Part shown: piece by piece, positions 5,545-11,619 of the stretch
How the letters are laid out: every line of letters starts with the position of its first letter
Position numbering within the stretch: the first letter of the stretch is position 1
IMG/VR virus record: IMGVR_UViG_3300020700_000031
Span: 1 to 25,504 of that record
DNA: 25,504 nucleotides
Origin: a virus
Reading direction: 5' to 3' (one strand)
The notes under the pieces: generated by a model
Told to the model about the DNA's origin: nothing
The model's input: the letters and a program-made list of their open reading frames with translations, nothing else
Databases searched by the model: none
Translations under genes and position numbers: made by a program

Positions 5545-5719
5545 TTGAAATGATGGTCACCACAGTTCCGCGCTTCGGCTTTTTCCCTTTCACTTGGCGC
5601 AAATACAGCGCCACAGAATGCAAGAGCTCCTGTCTTGTCAGGGCTCGGTATGCCATCACCCGATATCTCACGCCAGCGCCTGGGTCGTTGAGTTCGTTTG
5701 CGACTGATGGTGTTTCCAT
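5522..5719 (-). CDS. Small conserved-looking phage protein on the opposite strand of the PR operon (65 aa)
   Basis: ATG at 5719 behind AGGGG. The sequence YRVMAYRALTRQELLHSVALYLRQVKGKKPKRGTVVTIISIIG looks like a genuine small phage protein: a basic loop, then a hydrophobic C-terminal strand. It lies on the minus strand between cro and the CII-like gene, so its mRNA is antisense to the rightward early transcript. The Shine-Dalgarno bases are part of one arm of a perfect 10-base inverted repeat (5722-5731 with 5776-5785). Function unknown; small regulators or inhibitors are common in this place. Confidence 0.6.
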   Translation of the reverse strand: METPSVANELNDPGAGVRYRVMAYRALTRQELLHSVALYLRQVKGKKPKRGTVVTIISIIGFDGT

Positions 5720-5721
5720 TT

Positions 5722-5785
5722 TGAGCGCCCCTTTCAGTGGACTTGGTTGTGTGAGAACTCCATTGTCCTCTGGCTGGGGCGCTCA
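5722..5785. repeat. Inverted repeat able to mask the RBS of the 65-aa gene
   Basis: TGAGCGCCCC (5722-5731) and GGGGCGCTCA (5776-5785) are perfectly complementary, 44 bases apart. In a minus-strand transcript that begins upstream of 5785, pairing would hide the AGGGG of the gene starting at 5719. A consensus TTGACA lies at 5794-5789 on the minus strand, but no good -10 follows at 16-18 bases. The repeat could instead be a protein-binding site. Confidence 0.5.
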
Positions 5786-5860
5786 GCTTGTCAAGATGCG
5801 TTTGGTTTGTGTCCATGCATCAAGTGTGTTTTTTTTGTCCTTTTTCGTCTCCCCTACACA

Positions 5861-5877
5861 CCCCTAATTTTTAGGGG
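5861..5877. repeat. Perfect inverted repeat upstream of the CII-like gene
   Basis: CCCCTAA-TTT-TTAGGGG, a 7-base stem with a 3-base loop, ending 18 bases before the ATG at 5896. There is no T-run after it. It may be an operator, an mRNA hairpin shielding the start of the downstream gene, or a weak terminator. Confidence 0.45.
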
Positions 5878-5895
5878 ACCTTCGATGGATGTCAT

Positions 5896-6282
5896 ATGAA
5901 GCTCTTTTTCGACGATGAATTTGACGCAATCGCAACCGCGATCGGCGAGAGTGGCAAGCAGTTCAAATTGGTTGCCGCGCACATGTTTCCTGACATGAAG
6001 CCAGAGAGCGCATATGCCCGGCTGAAGGAATGCTGCAGCCCTGTTGGGGATCAGCGGCTCACGTTTGGGCAGGTCATCCGCTTGATGGAGTTTTGCGAGT
6101 GCTACGACCCGTTGTTGTATGCCTGCGATGAGACGCTGCATGCTCGCCCTGACCGAAAGGCGCCGGATGATGAGGCTGTCAAGCTGGTCGAGGTCATCAG
6201 TCACGCAGCCAACACGATGGAGCGCGCCATGAAGGCGCTCGATCACATTCAGGCTCGGGGCGGCATCAGAGCAGTCGCCTGA
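5896..6282 (+). CDS. CII-like phage regulatory protein (128 aa)
   Basis: ATG at 5896, first gene of a coupled rightward set. Residues about 8-45 (FDAIATAIGESGKQFKLVAAHMFPDMKPESAYARLKECC) look like a helix-turn-helix domain of the phage regulatory CII type. Next come LTFGQVIRLMEFCECYDPLLYACDE and a conserved RPDRKAP-like linker. The C-terminal helix probably mediates oligomerisation. Position after cro agrees with a lysis-lysogeny regulator. The start signal is modest (GGATG six bases upstream). It shares one base with the next ATG at 6282. The family call is from pattern memory and is not certain. Confidence 0.65.
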   Translation: MKLFFDDEFDAIATAIGESGKQFKLVAAHMFPDMKPESAYARLKECCSPVGDQRLTFGQVIRLMEFCECYDPLLYACDETLHARPDRKAPDDEAVKLVEVISHAANTMERAMKALDHIQARGGIRAVA

Positions 6283-6575
6283 TGGATGACCACAGTCGTC
6301 AATCGAGGGGGCGCCCGATCGGCGCCAAGCGGGCCGAGTTGGCCGGCTGGATGGCCGCACGTAACGAGTTCACCATGCGCGACGTTGTTGCTTCGCTGGG
6401 CTGGCCCATGGGCGCTGCCGGCGTCACCTTGCATCGTGCCATCGATGCCGGTGAAGTCCGAATGACAGGCACTGTTCGCATCCCCGACGCCAAGCGTCCG
6501 GTGGCGCTGTACGAGCGCGCCGGCGCACAGCTTAGCTCCGTTCCACTATCAAATTTGATGAGGGTTTGGTCATGA
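6282..6575 (+). CDS. Small winged-helix-like DNA-binding protein (97 aa)
   Basis: The ATG at 6282 overlaps the stop of the previous gene (TGATG). After a basic N-terminus (RQSRGRPIGAKRAELAGW) the segment NEFTMRDVVASLGWPMGAAGVTLHRAIDAGEVRMTG reads as a winged helix-turn-helix. It ends with a strand (RPVALYERAG). Small proteins of this kind precede the primase-helicase gene in related prophages and may help load or regulate replication. The stop overlaps a small reading frame starting at 6572. Confidence 0.65.
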   Translation: MDDHSRQSRGRPIGAKRAELAGWMAARNEFTMRDVVASLGWPMGAAGVTLHRAIDAGEVRMTGTVRIPDAKRPVALYERAGAQLSSVPLSNLMRVWS

Positions 6576-6649
6576 AGTACAACCAGGTGGTGTGGTGCCG
6601 CCTTGCACGTAACGTGCGCAGGGGGGGGGCATTTGGCAACCTCAATTGA
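6572..6649 (+). CDS. Possible 25-aa coupled leader frame into the primase start
   Basis: The ATG at 6572 overlaps the previous stop as ATGA, like the other coupled genes here. The frame runs MKYNQVVWCRLARNVRRGG, through the nine-G run at 6621-6629, and stops at 6649, 17 bases inside the primase gene in another frame. With eight G instead of nine it would fuse in frame to the primase. It may be a leader that carries ribosomes to the primase start, a remnant of an older N-terminus, or chance. Confidence 0.3.
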   Translation: MKYNQVVWCRLARNVRRGGAFGNLN

Positions 6650-9143
6650 AGACGTCCTAAACCAGATGCGCGAGCGGGGCATGGAAACCCCGGGCAATCT
6701 GACCACCGACGGCAAAAAGATCACATGGGCTGGCGATGCACGCCGGCCAAACAAGAAGAACGCTTGGGCCGTGCTGCATGAATGGAGCAGTCCAAAGAGC
6801 GGGCGCGTCTTCATCGTCGGCATTTACGGCATCCGAGACCAATGGTGGACGATCGAACCGACACAGGTCGAATGGTCGCCGGCAGAAAAGTTGGCCTGGC
6901 AAGAGAAGCAACGGGCAATAGAGAAGGCTGCAGAAGAGGATCGCAAGGTCCTGGCCGCCGAGGCGGTCGATAAGGCCGAGAAGCTTTGGGCGCGATCACG
7001 GACTGAGGGCGCGAGTGAATATCTGGAGCGAAAACAGGTAGGCGCGTACGGCGTTCGGTTTATGCGTGGCTCTGTGGTGGTGCCTCTGGTGGATCTAGCC
7101 GATAAGTTGCACGGCCTGCAATGGATCGCTGCCGACGGCAGCAAGGTGTTCGGTACTGGTACTGTCAAGGAAGGTCACTTCCACTTGATGGGCGACATGG
7201 CGCCCGATCTTCCGGTTCTGTTTGCCGAGGGCTACGCAACCGCTGCCAGCGCGCACCAGGCCACCGGATGGCCAACGGTGGTGTGCTTTGATGCCGGAAA
7301 CATCCTTCCGGTGATGGCATCATGGCGCAAGCTGTACCCCGAGACTGTGTTTGTAGTGGCTGCCGATGATGATCGCCACCTGGTGCGTCGTCTTTGTGAG
7401 CGACTACAGGCGGTCGGCGTTGGCGTCAAGCAATCTGACTTTGCCAAGAGCGCCGGCGGGCTGCGTGACCTGCAATGGGATCTGCCCGACAAGCGAACTG
7501 TCCAACTCAAGGCGCGATGGGCCAAGGATAAGTGCGACGTCTACTACATCGAGGGCTCGATAACCTGCGATGGCGTAGCGCAGCTACTCAAAATCGAAAA
7601 TGCTGGCAGGTCCAAGGCCTTCGCGGCAGCGAAGCGTCACAACGCGCGTGTGGTGGTTCCGGTATTTGCTACCAGGGCTGATGATGCGACCGATTTCAAT
7701 GATCTACATGTAGCTGAAGGATTGCCGGTAGTGCGCGCGCAGCTGAAAGCTCCGCCGCCAGAGTCAAAGCAAAAAAAATCGAACGCCATGCCTTCCGGCG
7801 TAGGTGGGTCAGATAACGGCTCGCACGATGGCGCACCCAGAATCACATTTCCTTACCTCACTGAAAAGTGGGAAATCAAAGGTATCCGTGAGAACGTCTA
7901 TTTCGCGCTGCGCGAAGACCTGAATCTGCGCGAGCTGGTGCGATACAACGAGTTCTCAAACAAGATCGACAAGTGCCGCGTTCCGCCGTGGGGCGGCAAG
8001 GCCGGCGAGTGGAAAGAAACGCTCGACGACATACGCCTGGCTGAATACGTGGCGGCACGCCATGGCCTGATTGTTGCCAATCCGGTCACGATCGAGCAAG
8101 CCGTGTTGATGTCAGCACACGACAACGCATACAACCCGGTGCGCGATGATTTTGAGGCTGTGGCATGGGACGGCATCGAACGGCGCAAGCATTGGATGAT
8201 TGACTGCCTCGGCGCTGCCGACACAGAGTATGTGCGGCTGGCGTCGGAGTACTTCCTGCTCAGCATGGTGGCACGTGTGTTTGAGCCCGGCTGCCAGATG
8301 GATTACATGCTGGTGTTGCAGGGCCTGCAGGGCGCCGGCAAGACCAGTGCACTCAACATCCTGGGCGGCCACTATTACGGTGCAGGATCATTCCGCATTG
8401 GAGATAAGGAATCGATGCAGGCCCTGCAAGGCAGGCTGATCTTCAACTTCAATGAGCTCGATGCGCTGAGCCGATCCGAAGCAACAGCCATTAAGGGCTT
8501 CATTACCGAGCGTACCGATCGCTTCCGCCCGCCCTATGCCAAAGGCTTTCAGGCCTTCCCCCGCAATTGCGTGCTGACCGGCGACACCAACCAGGGCGAG
8601 TTCCTGCGCGATGCAACAGGTGATCGTCGATTCTGGGTAGTGCATTGCGCCGAGGTCGAGGTCGAGAAGCTCACCAGCATGCGGGCCCAACTGATGGCCG
8701 AGGCTATTCACCATTACAAGGAAGGTGCGCGCCGCTATCCCACTAAGGACGAAGAGACTACGTTGTTCTTCCCTGAGCAGGAAAAGTGGAAGTTTGTCGA
8801 TGTATGGCATGACGCCCTGGCTCGCTATGTCAATTCGGATGAATTGGCTGAGGGGTTTGACGGTAGCGTGTCAGATGCTGGCACCTTGCTGTCGAATCAC
8901 CAACGTGCCTTCTTTAGCGCGCACGAGCTACTGGTTAGGGCGTTGCACATTGACATCGGCAAGGTCGATCGCGCTGGCACGATGCAAAAGAGCGTTGCCA
9001 ACGCAATGAAGATGCTGGGCTTTGACGGCAACATCAAATGGGCCAAGGGAAGGGTAAGACCTCGCGGCTATCAACGCCGCCTGGCAGCACCCATCACACT
9101 GCAATCACCAATACCAACCAGCGAGGTTCCGGCATGGGACTGA
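6633..9143 (+). CDS. TOPRIM primase / VapE (VirE)-family superfamily 3-like helicase (836 aa)
   Basis: The likely start is TTG at 6633 (ATSIEDVLNQMRERGM) because the nine-G run just upstream gives a strong Shine-Dalgarno; a TTG at 6603 is possible. The N-terminal half carries a TOPRIM primase domain: Glu199 in AEGYATAAS and Asp245-Asp247 in AADDD. A linker rich in Pro, Lys and Gly (about 368-405) follows. The C-terminal half is a VapE-type ATPase: Walker A GLQGAGKT at 564-571 (Lys570), Walker B-like IFNFNELDAL with Glu608, then the family segment KGFITERTDRFRPPYAKGF and TGDTNQGEFLRDATGDRRFW (sensor/arginine finger region). The protein should prime and unwind at the phage origin. A small inverted repeat (GCACGT-A-ACGTGC, 6605-6617) lies ahead of the start. 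Confidence 0.9.
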   Translation: MATSIEDVLNQMRERGMETPGNLTTDGKKITWAGDARRPNKKNAWAVLHEWSSPKSGRVFIVGIYGIRDQWWTIEPTQVEWSPAEKLAWQEKQRAIEKAAEEDRKVLAAEAVDKAEKLWARSRTEGASEYLERKQVGAYGVRFMRGSVVVPLVDLADKLHGLQWIAADGSKVFGTGTVKEGHFHLMGDMAPDLPVLFAEGYATAASAHQATGWPTVVCFDAGNILPVMASWRKLYPETVFVVAADDDRHLVRRLCERLQAVGVGVKQSDFAKSAGGLRDLQWDLPDKRTVQLKARWAKDKCDVYYIEGSITCDGVAQLLKIENAGRSKAFAAAKRHNARVVVPVFATRADDATDFNDLHVAEGLPVVRAQLKAPPPESKQKKSNAMPSGVGGSDNGSHDGAPRITFPYLTEKWEIKGIRENVYFALREDLNLRELVRYNEFSNKIDKCRVPPWGGKAGEWKETLDDIRLAEYVAARHGLIVANPVTIEQAVLMSAHDNAYNPVRDDFEAVAWDGIERRKHWMIDCLGAADTEYVRLASEYFLLSMVARVFEPGCQMDYMLVLQGLQGAGKTSALNILGGHYYGAGSFRIGDKESMQALQGRLIFNFNELDALSRSEATAIKGFITERTDRFRPPYAKGFQAFPRNCVLTGDTNQGEFLRDATGDRRFWVVHCAEVEVEKLTSMRAQLMAEAIHHYKEGARRYPTKDEETTLFFPEQEKWKFVDVWHDALARYVNSDELAEGFDGSVSDAGTLLSNHQRAFFSAHELLVRALHIDIGKVDRAGTMQKSVANAMKMLGFDGNIKWAKGRVRPRGYQRRLAAPITLQSPIPTSEVPAWD

Positions 9144-9442
9144 GCGCACACATGCACAAGGCAGTTATGGGAACCGTGGGGCCGATGGGGCGCCGTGGGC
9201 CTGCCTGGTGCAAGCGCGTGACTCAATCCGCCCGGCAGCAATTGCGTCCCGGACGTTTATCCCGGACGTTGCAAGTTATTGATATTGCGTGTGATTTCGG
9301 AATCCGTCCGGGACGACCGCCACCACCACGCACACACATGCATGTGCATGTGTGCAGGCGCAGGCAGGTGCGCAGGGGCGGGCGTGCGTACGTGCGCGCG
9401 ACATGTTTTCTCTGGACGTTCTAGAAAAAGGAAGAATAGAGA
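9144..9442. other. Gene-poor stretch after the primase gene, candidate replication origin
   Basis: 299 bases without a convincing gene; the open frame 9134-9424 has a composition unlike a protein. The stretch holds three copies of RTCCSGGAC (9246-9254, 9259-9267, 9306-9314), with two more just inside the next gene (9464-9472, 9491-9499). It also has an AT-rich patch around 9270-9300, a 10-base inverted repeat (9333-9354) and a long alternating purine-pyrimidine tract up to about 9400. Iteron-like repeats beside a replication gene are typical of origins. Function is inferred. Confidence 0.4.
9333..9354. repeat. 10-base inverted repeat in alternating purine-pyrimidine DNA
   Basis: CACACATGCA (9333-9342) and TGCATGTGTG (9345-9354) are perfectly complementary with two bases between. 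The tract alternates purines and pyrimidines and continues into CGTGCGTACGTGCGCGCG at about 9385-9402, so it could extrude a cruciform or adopt Z-form DNA under supercoiling. Confidence 0.7.
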
Positions 9443-9778
9443 ATGAAATCAACGACTTGCGACGTCCGGGACAACGACCGGGGCGTTTGTATCCCGGACG
9501 GATTGGGGCCAATACCAGCGAGCATCAAGGATCAAATGCCGGAACTGGCAGGGATGCTTCAAAGCTTGTCAAACCAGCTTGGGCGTGAAACAGTTCAACT
9601 CCAAATCAAGGCCAGCATCGACCTGCGCCGCGCATTTGATGCAGACGACTACACAACAGTCAATGCGATCTATCGGCGTGGCCATGGCTGGATTCACTGG
9701 CAGGAAAACGGCTTTTGCATTGGTGTTCCAGAACGGTCGATGCGAGACTTTGCAAAGCGCCACCGGGGCGGCGCATGA
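9443..9778 (+). CDS. Unknown early protein (111 aa)
   Basis: ATG at 9443 behind AGGAAG. The N-terminus (MKSTTCDVRDNDRGVCIPDG) is encoded over two of the RTCCSGGAC repeats, so its sequence is partly dictated by DNA sites. The middle is helical (ELAGMLQSLSNQLGRETVQLQIKASIDLRRAF), and the C-terminus has a Trp/His-rich strand (YRRGHGWIHWQENGFCIGVP). No domain recognised. It is coupled by ATGA to the Q-like gene, so it may act in the same switch or in replication. Confidence 0.65.
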   Translation: MKSTTCDVRDNDRGVCIPDGLGPIPASIKDQMPELAGMLQSLSNQLGRETVQLQIKASIDLRRAFDADDYTTVNAIYRRGHGWIHWQENGFCIGVPERSMRDFAKRHRGGA

Positions 9779-10116
9779 TCCATTGGGTGGACGCAAAATT
9801 TGAGAGATGGGGTAGCTGGGTGCAGATGGGGCACGGCCTTGGCAGCCGTGGTTTGACCGCGTCCTGGGGCGCTGTGGGCCGGAGTAATGTGCGCGAAGCG
9901 TTTATCCCGATAAAGAGCATTGAGGACAGTCGCCTGGATGATTGGGTGAGATCACTTTCACCAGAAGACCAGACCATTCTGTTTGAGGTCTATTGCACCT
10001 CCCACACATCGATGCAGCATGCTCGCATTCTCAAGATGAGCACCAGGACGCTATACGCGCGCCTGCACAGCCTGCAGGCGTCCTATACGCGCCGTAATGA
10101 ACGGCTTGAAAAATGA
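9775..10116 (+). CDS. Q-like antiterminator or sigma-region-4-like HTH regulator (113 aa)
   Basis: The ATG at 9775 overlaps the previous stop as ATGA. The N-terminus (IHWVDAKFERWGSWVQMGHGLGSRG) fits the start of small phage Q/late-regulator proteins (W-G-x-W). The C-terminal half, LDDWVRSLSPEDQTILFEVYCTSHTSMQHARILKMSTRTLYARLHSLQ, is an HTH of the sigma70 region 4 type. It is the last gene before a promoter-free, hairpin-rich gap and the late operon, the usual place of Q. It probably switches on the late genes. The distinction between true antiterminator and DNA-binding activator cannot be made here. Confidence 0.6.
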   Translation: MIHWVDAKFERWGSWVQMGHGLGSRGLTASWGAVGRSNVREAFIPIKSIEDSRLDDWVRSLSPEDQTILFEVYCTSHTSMQHARILKMSTRTLYARLHSLQASYTRRNERLEK

Positions 10117-10152
10117 ATTATGAAAAGTAAAACGTTTTTGTTAGATTCAGGC

Positions 10153-10190
10153 ATGCTGTGGTTTTGTCTTGACGGGTAAAAACACAGCAT
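10153..10190. repeat. Hairpin 1 of the late control region
   Basis: Arms 10153-10165 and 10178-10190 pair over 12 of 13 positions (ATGCTGTG with CACAGCAT, plus TTTT with AAAA), with a 12-base loop that contains TTGACG (10169-10174), a good -35 box. No clear -10 follows at 17 bases. It may be part of a late promoter/pausing site or a weak terminator. Confidence 0.5.
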
Positions 10191-10209
10191 TTTCAGTTCT
10201 CCCAGAACC

Positions 10210-10251
10210 GGCCCAGCAGTCTCCCACACCACCTGCTGGGCCGCTTTCTTT
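10210..10251 (+). terminator. Intrinsic terminator before the late operon
   Basis: GGCCCAGCAG (10210-10219) and CTGCTGGGCC (10233-10242) form a perfect 10-base GC-rich stem with a 13-base loop, followed by GCTTTCTTTCT. It lies between the Q-like gene and the late operon, where a Q-type protein would let polymerase pass. Confidence 0.75.
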
Positions 10252-10364
10252 CTGATTCTGGTGTCACAGTTCTTCCCAGCCGTCAATCGACCACTCGACG
10301 GTCTTGACCAAAAAGCGATTGCACCGTGCTGGGAGATTTAATACAGGCTGCCAGGCGGATTGCC

Positions 10365-10955
10365 ATGATTGATGTTCGAGACAATATCCGTGATGTGTTG
10401 GCAGGCATGGATCGCTACAAGCGCGACGTTGTAGCCAAGGCTATCCCTAGAGCGCTCAATAGAACAGCATCAATGGCTATCACGCAAAGTGGACGCGAGA
10501 TGCCTGCTCAGGGATACAACTTCACTGCCAGCGAGATTAAGCAGGCAATGAATCTAATGAAAGCAATGCCCGGTAAATTGGTCGCATCAATAAGGGTCAA
10601 GCGCAAGGTTAAAAGCCTGATGCTATTCAGTCCACGTGAGTCCAAGGCTGGCGTGACCGTCAAGATATTAGGCCAAAAGAAGCTAATCAAAGGTGCATTC
10701 ATTGGGCAGTTGCGCAATGGGCGCCAGGGTGTGTATGTGGAGGACAAGGCAGCAGGTAAGACCGTGGTGCGCCACTCCAAGCAGTACAAGCGTGGCGGGC
10801 GTGGTGGCTGGCATGACTTCCCCATACGCAAGCTGTATGGTCCCAGCATTGGTGGATCGTATTCCACTGATCGCATCCAACAGATCATGGGCAAGATGAT
10901 CACTACGACCTTCTCCGATCGTCTCGCACATGAGATAGCCTTCCTCAGCCGGTGA
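10365..10955 (+). CDS. Minor tail protein Z-like (196 aa)
   Basis: ATG at 10365 behind AGGCGG; a GTG at 10326 is possible but lacks a clear signal. The sequence shows features of the lambda gpZ family: AIPRALNRTASMAI near the N-terminus, a YNFTASEIKQAM segment, basic beta strands (LVASIRVKRKVKSLMLF), IKGAFIGQLRNGRQGVYVE, and near the C-terminus FPIRKLYGPSIGG. gpZ helps finish the tail top that joins the head. It stands here before the terminase genes, whereas in lambda it lies among the head-tail joining genes. The head-tail block at 18367-19097 has no Z of its own, so this copy probably serves the tail. Confidence 0.75.
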   Translation: MIDVRDNIRDVLAGMDRYKRDVVAKAIPRALNRTASMAITQSGREMPAQGYNFTASEIKQAMNLMKAMPGKLVASIRVKRKVKSLMLFSPRESKAGVTVKILGQKKLIKGAFIGQLRNGRQGVYVEDKAAGKTVVRHSKQYKRGGRGGWHDFPIRKLYGPSIGGSYSTDRIQQIMGKMITTTFSDRLAHEIAFLSR

Positions 10956-11005
10956 AAATCCCGGGTCCTTCCTGGCCGAGGAAAACGCGCAGTCCATGAC
11001 CCCGG
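10939..11005. other. Candidate cos/packaging site before the small terminase gene
   Basis: Between gpZ-like and small terminase genes lies a dense set of repeats. CCTTCCT..GCCG..GAAAA occurs twice as a direct repeat (10939-10958 and 10967-10985). TTCCT-GGCCG-AGGAA (10969-10983) is a perfect small hairpin, and CCGGGTC (10961-10967) and GACCCCGG (10998-11005) face each other. Lambda-type phages keep cos just ahead of the small terminase gene. The assignment is by position and structure. Confidence 0.4.
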
Positions 11006-11061
11006 AATTCGCCTAGTTTTCAAACTTGTAGGGGGGTTGTAAACGTAGGGTGGATGCAGCC

Positions 11062-11619
11062 ATGCCAACACAGAAAGACATCGCCAAGCGCCTGGACCTG
11101 TCGCAGCAGGCGGTCAGTCAACACATGGCCGAGCTGGGAATCGCTTGGAAGACCACCAGCCTGGATGACATCACCGTCGCCTACATCCGCAAGCTGCGGG
11201 GTGCGGCTGCCGGGCATGTTTCGAACGATGGCGAGATGGACCTGACGCGCGAGCGGTCGTTGACCGAGCGAGTAGATCGCGAACTGAAGATGTTCACACT
11301 GGCTGAGAAGAAGGGCCAGCTGGTGAACATCGAGCAGCTCGAACCGGAACTGGCCCAGATGATCGGCGCCTTCCGCACGGAGCTGACATCGCTGGGCGAC
11401 AAGCTCAAGACTGAAATCGACGCGCTCTATGGCATTGACCTGGACGTGCATCTCCTGGAAGAACATGTCCGTGACACCCTCGCCCAACTTGCTCGATACG
11501 ACCCCGAGCGTTCGGGCACTCATTCGCCGGCTGGTGAAGGGGTTGAAGCCGCAGGTCAAGCTGACGACAACGGAGTGGGCACGCCAGCGTCGGCGGATGT
11601 CAAGCAAGGCCTCGGCTAA
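11062..11619 (+). CDS. Terminase small subunit, Nu1-like (185 aa)
   Basis: ATG at 11062 with GGTGGA upstream; a GTG at 11050 would add four residues. The N-terminal HTH (TQKDIAKRLDLSQQAVSQHMAELGI) binds the packaging site. A long helical middle (LTERVDRELKMFTLAEKKGQLVNIEQLEPELAQMIGAFRTELTSL) should mediate oligomerisation. The Gly/Ala/Asp-rich tail after about residue 150 is read over DNA that also encodes the N-terminus of the large subunit in another frame. It should recruit the large subunit to DNA and start packaging. Confidence 0.88.
   Translation: MPTQKDIAKRLDLSQQAVSQHMAELGIAWKTTSLDDITVAYIRKLRGAAAGHVSNDGEMDLTRERSLTERVDRELKMFTLAEKKGQLVNIEQLEPELAQMIGAFRTELTSLGDKLKTEIDALYGIDLDVHLLEEHVRDTLAQLARYDPERSGTHSPAGEGVEAAGQADDNGVGTPASADVKQGLG

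Noticed and set aside
5208-5816. Minus-strand open frame of 202 codons across the cro region
   Set aside because: It covers the cro-like gene and the better-supported small genes in other frames, and its composition is poor.
6603-6632. Longer primase N-terminus from TTG 6603
   Set aside because: It would translate the G-run into Gly-Gly-Gly and lacks an SD of its own. The TTG at 6633 directly behind the G-run is better, though 6603 is not excluded.
9134-9424. Open frame of 96 codons starting within the end of the primase gene
   Set aside because: The second half is translated from repeats and purine-pyrimidine alternation (HMHVHVCRRRQVRRGGRAYVRAT). The first 35 residues look more natural, but no ribosome site or family is seen, so the stretch is listed as gene-poor DNA.
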